Shown: positions 53,394 through 64,000 of the stretch, piece by piece | Numbering within the stretch: position 1 is the first letter of the stretch | How the letters are laid out: every line of letters starts with the position of its first letter | Assembly: GCA_028583415.1 (NCBI GenBank) | Contig: CM053265.1 | Location: forward strand, 29,770,653-29,834,652 | Direction of reading: 5' to 3' | DNA: 64,000 nt | Origin: Protea cynaroides | Lineage: Eukaryota; Streptophyta; Magnoliopsida; Proteales; Proteaceae | Made by a program: the position numbers and the translations under genes | Notes under the pieces: generated by a model | Seen by the model: only the letters and a program-made list of their open reading frames with translations | Databases searched by the model: none | Told to the model about the DNA's origin: nothing

Positions 53394-56300
53394 AAACCAT
53401 ACGAACCTAGAATCAATGGAGATTGATTATAAAAACTGATGATTAATGGTTAAATTGAAAGAGAAAATTTTGTCAAGTTTTGGATCGAATCTCGATCAGA
53501 TCTGTCGAAGTTTTCCATAGACAAAAAAAAAATTCATCTGATAAAATAAGTCAAGCTATATACCGTTGGAAAGGTCTCGAAGAGACGGAGCCGGCAATAT
53601 AAAAATCGTCGGCGTAGGCTGTCGGACGCACTGGCGGTATCCGCGAGTGAGTTCCACTCGCGGGTGGAAGAATTTAAAAAAAAAATTTGTAAAAAATTTG
53701 CGGCGACGTTGACCCAGTCATCCCCGGGTCAACTCGGCAACCCTAATGGGTTGGGCCGTTACTCGGACCGAGTCAACCCAAAGAACCAAAAAAAAAAAAA
53801 ATTTGCGGCGCCGATAAGTCGCCGAGTTAACTCGGCTTAAATTGGAAACCCTAGACTAGACTCGGCCCGAGCCAAGCCGAGTTAGCCTGGCCCGGCTAAA
53901 CCAGAGCTAGTCCAGCCCAGGCCAGCTAAACCAGCCAGGGGGATGCTCTGGTCCAGTCCAGAAAAAGCCCGGCCCAGGTTTAGGGCCAGCCAGCCCAGCC
54001 GCGGCCAAGTGGGTCGAACCGAGGACCCAAATGGGTCAAACCGGTAACCCGATAATTGACCCGAACTGTCTGACCCAAAGACCCGAAACATTGACCCGTA
54101 TATTTGACCCGAAAACCCAGATTTTTTGACCCAGGAACCGAATGGATGAACCGGATAACGCGGTGGTTGAACCATTGGGTCCAGGCCTTGGTTCGGTTTG
54201 CCCCCAAGCCGTGTGGCTTGGACCAAAGTAAAAGTAATAATAAATAAATAAAAAAGGTGGAGAATAAAAGTGGAATATTCGGTTCGATTCAAAGAGAACC
54301 AAACCGATTCTGATCATACCGAACCAAACCAAACCGACCCAGACATAATTTTCTTGTAAGGGCCTGTTTGGCTTCTATTTTTTATAAAAGAACATTAAAC
54401 AGTGATTCTGGGAGCTAGAAAGGTCGGATTGACCTCCGGTTTATTTCGTTGGACTCCAATATTAATTCTCTTCAATCTAATATATATTTTGGTACATTTT
54501 GATGCATTGAAAAAATATGTTGTTATGAAACAATGCCCTATGGGAACTCGATTTGTAATGTTTTTGCTGATTTTTCTTAAAGTTATTGTACAAAATTGAT
54601 TGATTGAGCTAATGTGCATGTTTATATGAATATTTAAACTTGTAAAATTGTATTTTAAAGCATTCATGATTAAATAAATATCCCACGTGAGCTGCAGTTT
54701 AGGATTTGTTCATATCATGGTAAAACTTAGTGTGACCACCAAAGTGGCAACCTTGTTTTATTATGATGTGTTCAAATTCAAGGATATGTGTTTGTAAATG
54801 CTTCAGTTTTGATAATGTTCACCCAAAGGTGACATTGTGTAAGTTTATTCAAATTATGATTTATAGCTATTGTGTAAGGATTATGGTTTGACCACCAAAG
54901 TAGCAACCTTAGTTCTATCATAATATGCTCAAATCTAGCATTTATGCATTTACAAACTACAGTAAGAAAGTATAGTGTTCACATAAAAGTGACACTGACA
55001 TAAACTCTCACTTTTATGGATGCAGCAAAGAATGACACTGTCCACCCAAAGGTGGCGTTGTCTAAGATTATAAAGAACGATACTGTCCACCCAAAGGTGG
55101 CGTTGTCAAAGATTACAAGGAAATCATGCACATGGTTGAAGGATTGTGGCTTTAGGGATCTTCATCCACCCAAAGGTGGTGAGATTTTCGAAAGTCATTA
55201 TCTCTTTGCAGTTATTGCACAGATATTGAGAGGACCAGTGCACATATTGTCCCAAAGGATGTGTGTTAGTTCGATTAACTTTTCAAAGATATTAATTAGC
55301 TTGCACATGTTATGTATATATATTCTTGTTAGTTAATTTTATTTGGTATTAATCGTAGACTTACAATTATTGACATTGTAATATAATTGTGGACATGTAA
55401 TGATTAAATACCTTAAGATGTCTGTCTTTGGCAGCCAGTTTGATGAATTGGCATGGAAATTGAAAACTAATCTAGGACTGTTTAACCTAGATGTACTCAA
55501 TAGAAAAAATTGTATTCTGATCCTTAAGGTGTTCAGTTCTTAAGATCAAGTAAAACAATGTTCAGATGAGAAACATTGGAAAAAAATATTTTCTGAGAAA
55601 TCCAAAAAAAGATTTGATATTTCAAGAAGGGACAGAGAGATGTTTTATTACTCACGTCTATCAGTATCAGTTTTTTATGATAAGAGATGGTATTGGGAAT
55701 GTGAGGAAGTACGAGGTAGAGCTGTTAAGTATTAATGATAAGCTCAAGGATAAGTGAATATTTATAGGTTCATTAAAACCAATGTAGGTGATATTTTAAA
55801 CTTTTTACTTCCTCACAAGAACTGTATAGTCAGATTCTGGTGACTTATAGTACTCAAAAATATAGTGAACCCTAAAGTAAAAGAACTAAGGATAAAAGTT
55901 CAAAGAAAAGAGAAAAATATGAATGTCAATGTCATAGTGCATAATATATACCCAGACAAAGGCAAGTTGTAAAAAGGGTAGAGAAATCCATAGAAAGAAA
56001 AATATTTTTTCATGGAATAGTCAAAAACTTTATGACAAAAAATTAGAAAGAAACTACAAGATAAAATAGATCTAAATAGAATAAAATTCTTATAGAGTGA
56101 CCCAGAAGGGACATGTAAAGAAAAATTTATATAGCTGGACAGACTTAAGTAAAAAAAAAAAAAATAAAGATTATGAAACTTCTGAGCAAGAAGGTACAGT
56201 ATATTGGATACTTAAGTATTAATTGTAGTCTGAGCCCATAGAAGTATAAAAAAATCTTTAATTTATTCTATCTTTGGAAGTTAAACTGTATATTGTAATC

Positions 56301-57349
56301 TTCCACCATGGTCATAAGGGTTTAGGACTGTTGTCCAAAGAAAGATTAGAAAGAATAATATTCTGAAATTCTCTTTCCAAGGTTTATCACATGTATATAT
56401 GTGAGAATTAATTAAAAGAGAAGATGATAAGATTAAAGTAAGTGAAGGTTATTCACAAGAAGGATTTATTGGACTTGGTAGACATTGAGATTTCATCTAG
56501 GACTTATTGTCACAGTTTCGTCTATGGTTGTTTTTTCAAATAATAAAAATTAAGGTGGAAAAACTTTTATTAAAAGAATTAAAACTATTGGATCTGAATG
56601 AGAGAGTTTTGGGAGACCATGTGATACTGGTTTATTCCCTGATAAATTTAAGCAAGTGTTTGCAAAAGCCTAAGAATGTATTTGATCATGTAAGGAAAGA
56701 ATTGATATTACAGCCTATATTATTAATAGAGTACTAGTTAGTCAGATTTCAATTTCAGTTTCAGTTTAAGCTGTCTTCTTGTTATGAGACTGTAGAACTG
56801 ACATGATTTCATAACACTCGTAGGAGAGTGATTATTTTAGGACATTGAGTTGTTATATTATGGGATGTCAAAATAGACTCAAGAAACTTGAAGTTTGATG
56901 AGACCACATGGAAATGGATGTAAAGTAACCAGAAATGTTACCAGAGTATAATGAAATGATTAAAGAAATATCCATTAAGATCGATGCTTCATCAATAGTA
57001 GCAGAGCCAGATGAGGCAATGAAGAGATATACTGGACCATGTAGATCTGTGATTTCATCCAATCACATGTTGTACTTTAAGATAGATGTTTTTGGTGATG
57101 GACAAAAAATAAAGTTCCTAATGATTTTGAGGAAGTTATTAGTAATGAAATTACTCTTGAATGTTTAATGATCATAAAGGATGTGTTATTGTCTATGAAC
57201 AATAACGAGACTTGAAATTTTATGCTTTTGTCAATGAGCGGTGTACTCATAGGTTAAAAATGGATATACAAAGAAAATGTATGATTCCAGTGGGAGAATT
57301 TATTGCTACAAAGTAAGATTTATAGCAAAGTTGAATCACACAAAGGGAA
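53394..57349 (+). pseudogene. Copia leader and gag/protease/integrase region, unreadable
   Basis: No gag, protease or integrase motif survives that I can read. 53580-54350 is unusual: GC-rich with many GACCCG/CCAGCCCA phrases, then CCAAACC(A/G). It looks like an expanded simple repeat or captured DNA. 54720-55190 holds hairpin repeats. From about 55560 the DNA is AT-rich with short plus-strand frames. Some phrases around 56935-57080 may be remains of polyprotein, but I cannot place them. Confidence 0.4.
54730..55190 (+). repeat. Short hairpin repeats in the copia leader
   Basis: The block (C)CACC(C)AAAGGTGGC and variants occur seven times: about 54737, 54821, 54890, 54981, 55039, 55088 and 55165. 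CCACC and GGTGG pair across AAA(C), so each makes a 5-bp stem with a tiny loop. The two copies at 55039 and 55088 lie in 49-bp direct repeats (GTCCACCCAAAGGTGGCG). Confidence 0.75.
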
Positions 57350-57620
57350 GAGAAAGAGAACTTCAAATTTTGAGATCTTAGTTGCTCAATTTATTTTGGA
57401 GTTGCATCAGGTAGATGTAAAGATCGTTTTGATCAAAGAAAATCTAGAAGAAAATATTTATATATTTTAATCACAAGGTTTTGTGGTAAGGATAAAGAAG
57501 ATATGTTTTGTAGACTTATAAAGTTAATCTGTGGATTAAACGGGTATCCGGATAATGGTGTTTGAAGTTTGACAGGGTTGTATCTTCTTTCAACTTTGTT
57601 GAGATTGTCATTGACCATTG
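57350..57620 (+). pseudogene. Copia RT remnant (N-terminal part)
   Basis: The reading around 57400-57545 gives HQVDVKIVLIKENLEENIY, a gap, SQGFVV and then short pieces with stops. This matches the copia RT block QMDVKTAFLNGDLEEEIYM with following QPEGF. The alignment needs several frameshifts. It marks the RT position but is not functional. Confidence 0.6.
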
Positions 57621-58019
57621 TATATATTTATAGGTCAGTGGGAGTGGATTCACTTCTTTGTCATATGTGTTGATGGTTTTCATTCGCTTGTAGTGACATG
57701 GTTTACTAGTTGAAATCAATATTTTTTTGTCTGATAACTCTGACATGTAAAACTGTATGAGCAAATACCTTTGTACCTGGTATTGAGTTTGCTCGTGATA
57801 GGAAAAATAAAATTATAGATTTATCTCAAAGTATAAATATCGTTCGTGTTTTCGAATGGTTCAGTATGCATGTATAACTAGTAAGTTGCGAATGCTAAAA
57901 TCGGTAAAGGAGACAAATTGACAGAATTATAGACAAAAAAAGATACTAAGTATTAGCATCTACAATGCAGTAGAGAGCTTGATATATGTTTAAGGTTGTA
58001 ATCATTTCATATAGTCTTC

Positions 58020-58523
58020 TCATTGAGTGTCATAGGATTTTTTCAGTTGGATGCTGGTATAGCTTATTGGACAATGGGGAAAAAGAAGGTTATGCGGTAT
58101 ATGCAGAATACCAAATATTACATGTTCATTTATGAAAGTAGTGACACTCTAGGCTATTTTGATGTAATTTATAATGATTGTATTGATGACAAGAAACCAA
58201 TATCTCAAGGTTCATTGTCATGTTAGTAGGGTTTTATAACTCTATATAATGATAACAAGCAAGATATCTTGTGTGAAAATTTATTCTCTATTTTGGAGGT
58301 TGTAGACTCCACTTCTAAACCTATTGAGATGTGTTCTGACAGCGGTTCAGTTGTGTTCTTCTCAAAGAATAATAAGAAATATAGTATTTCACAGCATAAT
58401 AGAGATCGAATCTCTTCAAGTAAGGAAGATGTTAAAAGATTTTATATCATTGTAGATTCTCGGACGAAGGCTTTGTCAGTGGGAGTCTTTAAGGGACGGT
58501 ATGTCCAATATAAGAATGGTTGA
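58020..58523 (+). pseudogene. Copia RT end and RNase H
   Basis: The 58023-58226 frame has VMRYMQNTKYYMFIYESSDT and GYFDVIYNDCIDDKKPIS, the decayed form of the copia blocks RYLKGT and GYSDSDFAGC.DDRKSTSG. The 58269-58523 frame has VVDSTSKPIEMCSDSGSV, FFSKNNKKYSISQHNRDRIS and a tail, matching the RNase H segment with CDN.SA and SKN.K......HI..K. The usual DN has become DS, and HID is HNR. Confidence 0.78.
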
Positions 58524-59187
58524 AAACAAATAATTTTATCAGAGGCTTAAGTGGCCAAAGATCTGGGAATCAGTGGGAGTCTCTAGATATGCTTAATCAG
58601 TGGGAGACTCTTTATGTTTATACTTGTGTTTTCACATTGCTTACTATGTTTGATTGTATTACTCATGGTTTGATGGGTACAGTTTTTGTAACTATGATTT
58701 TGTTTACATTAGCATTTGCGTTATTGCTATTTTTCACACATAATTATATGTTTGACATGTCACAGATATAAGACAGTATTTAGCCAAAATTTCAAGGCAG
58801 TATTTAGCCAAAGTTTCAATGCATTATTTAGCCAAAGATTTAAGGTGGTGTCTAACCAAAGTATGGTATTATAATTCTGGAATATTTAAATACCATGTTA
58901 TATTACCCATAAAGGTTTTGGGGCACTTTGATTAAGGTTCTTTAATCAAGTTTGGACTTGCATGGGAGTTTACTTTCATGCATTATCTCAGGCGATTCAT
59001 GTATTGAGTAGACCTCTGTTGTGGCTGACAGAAGTTTGTACACCATATGTTAAGGTGTATTATTCGCTATTGCTGGCATTGGGAAGCTTGATGGATGTTT
59101 CAAAGTTAGTGACAATTTAGTGTGTTGGATTCCGTGGCCACACTGGTTGACGATAGTTTTGTAATTAATATAGCCCAAGTGGGAGAT

Positions 59188-59625
59188 TGTTAGATTTATG
59201 TGGGCTTAATTAATTACCTAAACTAGTTAATTCAGTGGGAGTCTGATTGACACGATATAACCGATTTGGTTTGGTTTGTCACATGGTATGAGATAGGTTT
59301 AGTAACCCTAATTCTATTGTGGGAAGGGTTTTAGGGTTACATCTGTATTCTATAAATACAGGGTTAGAGTCCCTACAGCCACAGTTAATCAGTTCTCTGC
59401 ACTCATTAGCAAGAGACGTCAGGATATCCTCTGGAGGCTGTGGAAGATTGTAGCTGAGGGATTTCGATCAAAGCTTGGAGCATCGTGGAGCGTATGGAAA
59501 TTAATCTCTTCACATATAGGTATGTCTTTATGTTCATTATTTATGGCTTCTCTATTGTGTTCTATGGTAACTGTATGGATGGAGAATGGGTTTCATTGAA
59601 ACCCCAAACACATAATTTTCTAACA
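59188..59625 (+). repeat. 3' LTR of the copia element
   Basis: TGTTAGATTT to TTTCTAACA, 438 bp, TATAAATA at 59351-59358, followed by the CAGTC duplication. Confidence 0.93.
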
Positions 59626-59630
59626 CAGTC

Positions 59631-62600
59631 ATCCACTGTATGTGTGTCAAGAAGGTACAGATTATCATCTTACTTCAAGGCTTCTGCTCGTAGACAAAAA
59701 ATTGTTGCTGTTCTTTTACAGTCTAGTTAGGCCGCTTGTGAGATTACAAGTAGTTCATGCCCTTGCAGACAAAAAATTGCTGCCTCTGTATTTTAGATCT
59801 AAAGTAAAACAAACAAATCATAGTAGGCAGTAGAGGGAATAAGGAACTAAAAGGAAGTGGGAAGACTTACAGGAAGAGAAGAAGAGATGAAAGTGAACCT
59901 CCAAAAGTTATCTTCATTCAATGTTCAACTTCAGTCTACCCTTACTATGGTATTTAAAAGAAAAGTTACAGAAGTAAAACTAAACTGTTATAACAAAAAA
60001 GAAACCTCAAAAGTCATAACAGAGTCCAAATAGAACTCAAACTACACATATGAATCCTATCTGATGCTCCCTACTAAAAAATAAATATAAAAAAAGTAGA
60101 GAAACTTTGTGCGATGGAGGAGTCCAAAAAAAAACCTCAAAACAGAGTCCAAATAGAACTCAAAATACTAAATGTTGGCTACCCAGAGCTGATTGCCGAT
60201 GTCTCCTTCTGAAATCTGGACTGATTCAGAACCTGATAATGGCGGAGAAAGGAAGTTCCCAACTTCCCATCCCTTCCGTCGAACTACGTTACCCAACTTA
60301 CCCTACAACAACTCCAAGATCGGAGGCTTAAAGAACAACTGCAGAGGCAGAAAGAGAAGGATTCTCTACTCGGAGCTGATTGCCGATCTCTCCTTCTGAA
60401 ATTTGGAATTACATGAACTTTTAGCGCCCCGGAGAAAGGAAGTTCCCATCGCCTTTCAACGCCCTCAAGCTGCAAGCTGCAACATTTCGACTACAACCTG
60501 CAACAACGTTAGAGAAGGAGACGTTAAAGAAGGAGATGAAAATCGATTGATTTCGGGAAAGTATTATCGAAAATCTGAGATCGAGAGAGTGAGAGAGATT
60601 CCAGGCTTTCAGCGCCTTTCAGCACCCTCAAGCTACAATATTTCGATTGATTTCATCGAAACATCTATTTAAAGCCCTAATTCGGTCCGAAACTACAAAT
60701 TCGGACCGAATTTAGGTAAATGTCGTACCGCCAGTAAGGTTAGTTTCGATTTTGATAAAAACCGATACGTATCGGCCGAAATCTGAAATTTTGGCCGAAA
60801 TTCTGAACCATGGGTAGTGGTATGGGGTGTCGCCGCCTGGTTGCCAGATCAAGTATTATACTGATCTTTCTGAATTATTCATATAATTCGAGTTTTGATG
60901 AATATAACATGAATAATATATCAAGCATGAAAATTCATGACTTTTCCCAAATCATTGGGGGAGGTCAGATGTAGGAGAATAAAACATAAAATTCATTTCA
61001 ACCAAATTATTCGCGAAAAATAAATAACTATGGGTGGGGGAGGGGTAGCGGGCAACAACAAGGGAGGCGCGAGCGGGAGGTGCTGCCGAATGGGGGGTAT
61101 ATATGTGGGGGATACAAAAGAGGATAGGGGTAATTTAGAGATTTTGAATTATCCAGGGAGAGAGAGAATTAGAAGTTTGCTTTTCTTTTAGAGTATGAGA
61201 AAATAAGTTTGGGTAGAGAGTTTAAGTAAATATGGGCTAAGTATAGAAAAGTGATGGTAATTAACCCACAAATCAATGATCTTTCACTGTTGACTATATC
61301 ATTTATGAAGGATGTTAAAATTAATTCCATCATAGCTACATTAGATTATTGATTTACCATATTCATTGTGTGAAGTAGGGTTCCAACGGAAGCAATTTCT
61401 AGCCACATGGTAATATATGGTGGGACTCAAATTTAGTGGATTTACTGTTTATATCAACATCAGTTGTTTAGGTTTTTTTTTTGGCCAATTTCTTTTCTTG
61501 ATGTCATTTTAATGCTTTAATATTTTTTTTTTTTTTGGGTACTAAGTGTATTACAAGCATAAAAAAAACAAAATATAGTCATGAGATATATAATTGAGAT
61601 AGGTTCTCAAATTTAGGACATGATTAATTAGAATTATTCATGAATAAACTATGTGGCAAAACCACCAACTTCATAGTGCAAAAGGAATAAAATAATCTAC
61701 ATAATAAAAAAAATTGTAGGAAAAATATGGAATGCCATCCAAAGTTCCAACCATGCGTCTTAAATTGGCTATGGTGGAGTAGGGGTGTCAATTTCAAGTC
61801 CACACCTATTAGCCCAGCAAACCTGACTGGTGAAACCCAAGACTGGATTGGCCCGTCTAAGAAACACACTGAGCTTAGACCCAGACTGATCCCAAACTTA
61901 TTATTAGTCATGCATTCACGGTACTAAGATATAGCCCATTGGTCGCCCAACCGAATTGACTGATTATAGACCTACATTGGGACATCATTCACAAGCTTCT
62001 ATGATGTGCACTCAGCTGGAAGGTAGAAGATGATAGGGATCATTGTGGTAACAAGATGCTGAACCTTGTTAAACTTTTGCTTGGAAGCCTGTTCCGAATG
62101 GTTTGTGATTTAAAAGGTGGAATTTTATAGGTTGGAGTCAAATTTATTCTCCCTATTATCTAAGTCGCAAGTTTCTATTTTAACATGTGTTTATGAGGTG
62201 TAAGTTGTCATAATTGATAGTTTCCCCTCAATTTCCTTGCATTTGTTTCAATTCTATTTTTATTTTTTTTTTAATCTCAATCACATGCATGGTCATCCTC
62301 TGAAAAACTTTAAAATTGTTATGATGTTTCAAATGTTGTTTTGACATGATTTCTTGTATGTGTGTACTAGATTTGTTAGGCATTGCATGACCTTCTCGGC
62401 CCAAATGACGAACTTCATTGGTAGTACCTCTACCAGGAATTGAGTAAAAATGTTTAATAGTCTTAGCATGAGACTGATTATAAGCCGGTTGGCATGTATG
62501 CATTGTAGCCTATTGAGAGACTAATTAAGATCGATTAGTATATGACCAATTATGGACCGAGACCGATTGAATAAAATATAAACATCTTTATGCCCTATGG

Positions 62601-62900
62601 ATTGAAAACTGATTTGTTAAAAAAACGACCAGGATGAAGGGTAATAAAATGGTGAAAATCGGCTAAGCCCAACCGACACCTCTAATGCTCTCGTTTGTTA
62701 GGTTCTACATCCAAGGCCTCATTTTTAAGCTAACAGCCAATTTGGCAAAGCATCAAAAAGGCCTGGCAATAAATTCTCTGTTTACCGAAAAAACAAGTCA
62801 TAGCCTAGTGCAATTGTTTCAGTGGACTATATAGAATACGTTTTACCAACCCAAAAAAACAAATACGGAACATGTGGTATAATTTGGAGCACCGATGATC
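59631..62900. other. No gene supported
   Basis: AT-rich DNA. 59999-60060 and 60128-60170 share AAACCTC(A)AAA...CAGAGTCC plus AATAGAACTCAAA. GAGCTGATTGCCGAT..CTCC occurs at 60187 and 60379. 60690-60720 has CGGTCCGAAAC and CGGACCGAAT in inverted order. 60740-60800 has TTTTGGCCGAAA motifs like those at 52500-52600, so the copia element may sit inside one older repeat whose halves are 52200-52942 and 59631-60800. 61000-62900 shows nothing I can name. Confidence 0.45.
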
Positions 62901-63109
62901 GTTCACTGCATTTTGACGCTCTTTGTAACTAACCCTTTAACAATGGAAATTAACTATGCTAAGGCCACTATGATATACATGCATCCATTTGTTGCTAATT
63001 ACTGGACAACCTGTAAAGCAAATAATTTTTTAGATTTACGAAACGGAGATCCTCGGTACAGGGTTCACCTGTACGACTATCTTCAACGGATCTGATCATC
63101 GTCTTTATT

Positions 63110-63897
63110 CAGTAGATTCGTACACATCACATGGAGCATTCGAATCATCTCCAATGCCTACAAACGCTGGAGGGACGACAGCTATCGTTGGATGACCGCC
63201 ACGTGGTCATCTTCTAATCTGACGCATTGAAGACTATTGGTAGTATTTTTCTTTTGACTTATCAGGCCATGACATGTGTTTGCCTACGAGTCACGCTGGA
63301 GAGGCAATACATGTTCTGACAGATGTCACCCTATGGACGTCTTAACAATAATGCGAAGGGGACGTGGACATTCATATGTACCAAATCTCTAGATTGATCT
63401 CACGCATATCAAGGGGATCATGATTAAAGAATGATCCCAGAAATTGGATCCAAATAGGATTCTACGACTGAGAGGGACGCTCGTAATAGTCAATAAGGAC
63501 AGAAGTACCGCCCATAGGATCCACATCCTACGGTCATTTACAATGTCTCGATCAAATCTAATAGTCACACCTACCCAGTTCAGCCCTAACCAAATCATGG
63601 TCTTAGTCATACTTGCTCCATCATTGGGCACTAAGTCCGCTCTAGAGATAGGTATGTTCTCTATATATATTCACTCAGGGAACAGAGGTAAGATCATCTG
63701 AAATCCAATCACTTCTAAAAATACTCAGGGATTCCCCATCTCTAAGGAGTTTGTTGTCTTCTTACGAGCTCCCTACTGATTGCTCTGTCACTGACTTAAT
63801 CGTCGGAGCGGACACCGTACAACCCTGTCCGACTCCGATAACTTTCATCTTATCTTGCAGAAGACGGGACATGTTAGTTAGCATAGTTTTAGTAGCA
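63110..63897 (+). repeat. 5' LTR of a Tat-like gypsy element, left end uncertain
   Basis: The end is supported: AGTAGCA at 63891-63897, then ATAGTTTGGCACCCACCG and the start of gag. Upstream are the signs of such LTRs: TATA box CTATATATATTC (63661-63672), and TGACTTAATCGTCGGAGCGG with a following C-rich segment, a layout I associate with Tat-type LTRs. The left boundary is not visible to me; 63110 is only a guess. The element continues past the window. Confidence 0.5.
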
Positions 63898-63901
63898 ATA
63901 G

Positions 63902-63921
63902 TTTGGCACCCACCGTGGGGC
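63902..63921 (+). other. Probable primer site of the right-edge element
   Basis: TTTGGCACCCACCGTGGGGC follows the proposed LTR end. Related elements start their interior with a TGGCGCCCACCGTGGGGC-type sequence. I do not name the tRNA with confidence. Confidence 0.5.
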
Positions 63922-63966
63922 CCTGACTATTCTCTCAGAAACATCTACGGTGTGATCTACGCTCAA

Positions 63967-64000
63967 ATGGTGACAACAAGGAACAATGCCGGGAGGAATG
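63967..64000 (+). CDS. Start of gag of the right-edge element (cut by window)
   Basis: ATG at 63967 opens a frame MVTTRNNAGRN that runs off the window 70 bases after the primer site. The basic, Thr/Arg/Asn-rich start is common for Gag of Tat-like elements. The assignment depends on position; the rest of the gene is outside. Confidence 0.45.
   Translation, partial: MVTTRNNAGRN

Larger units (their letters stand above)
52943..59625 (+). mobile_element. Ty1/copia element, full length but decayed
   Basis: 6683 bp with duplications CAGTC at 52938-52942 and 59626-59630. 5' LTR 52943-53379, primer site 53382-53393, decayed interior, purine tract AAGTGGGAGATT (59177-59188), 3' LTR 59188-59625. RT-RNase H remnants in the order and spacing of copia identify the superfamily. 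The LTRs are much better conserved than the interior, which suggests either mobilisation of a defective copy or rapid decay of the interior. Confidence 0.9.

Noticed and set aside
60403..60672. 89-codon frame starting MELHELLAPRR
   Set aside because: It lies within locally repeated DNA (GAGCTGATTGCC and GGAAGTTCCCA copies) with no domain or homologous frame in the window.
63181..63215. Palindrome GATGACC...GGTCATC with CACGTG as a second MITE
   Set aside because: The arms are only 7-8 bases and no longer inverted repeat or duplication surrounds it.

Overview
This is plant nuclear DNA. It is AT-rich, contains no convincing host gene, and is packed with nested LTR retrotransposons. Most are Ty3/gypsy chromoviruses of the Tekay/Del type: initiator-tRNA-Met primer site, gag-PR-RT-RNaseH-IN order, and a chromodomain-like tail with TWEEE...MR..YP.LF. 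A decayed Ty1/copia element, a Mutator-type foldback MITE, the edge of a probable Tat-type element and two inserts of organelle DNA complete the picture. A flowering plant is likely; the species cannot be told from the sequence. I name the gypsy LTR families A to E for convenience.

Layout. 1-1626 is the end of a family D LTR (+) with its primer site. 2191-5931 is an inverted family D gag fragment and LTR; this LTR resumes at 19593-19701 because a 13.7 kb family C composite (5932-19587) sits in it, flanked by the 5-bp duplication TCTCA. The composite is itself scrambled: LTR(+), then LTR-pol-gag on the minus strand, then gag and LTR(+). 20302-24822 looks like a very large LTR of another element, with 180-bp U3-like repeats, a TATA region, a GA-rich tract and minisatellites. 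24823-28112 is a family B fragment (LTR and integrase, minus) fused to a family C pol and LTR (plus, 28113-33899).

35488-50358 is a family E solo LTR with target duplication GATGT. It holds a family B LTR (37317-49608), which holds a nearly complete family A element (37990-47219, duplication CACAC). Organelle DNA has entered two of these LTRs: a mitochondrial-type tRNA-Glu at 38416-38487 and a plastid petB piece at 48135-48197. 50599-50841 is a foldback MITE with a 9-bp duplication inside a tandem triplication. 52943-59625 is a complete-length but decayed copia element (duplication CAGTC). 63897 marks the end of another LTR, with gag starting at 63967.

The most interesting signal is shared by the gypsy families. 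Their LTRs carry a splice-donor-like site downstream of the TATA box and, about 1.3-1.4 kb later, an acceptor-like site (TTGATGCAG/GT). The acceptor is followed at once by a conserved small reading frame of roughly 35-45 codons (VEDYM...VAAL...DASCEC..C). Families A, B and C keep the protein while differing at silent positions, and family D keeps a weaker version. I infer an LTR-resident intron and a conserved leader micropeptide. I do not recognise the peptide.
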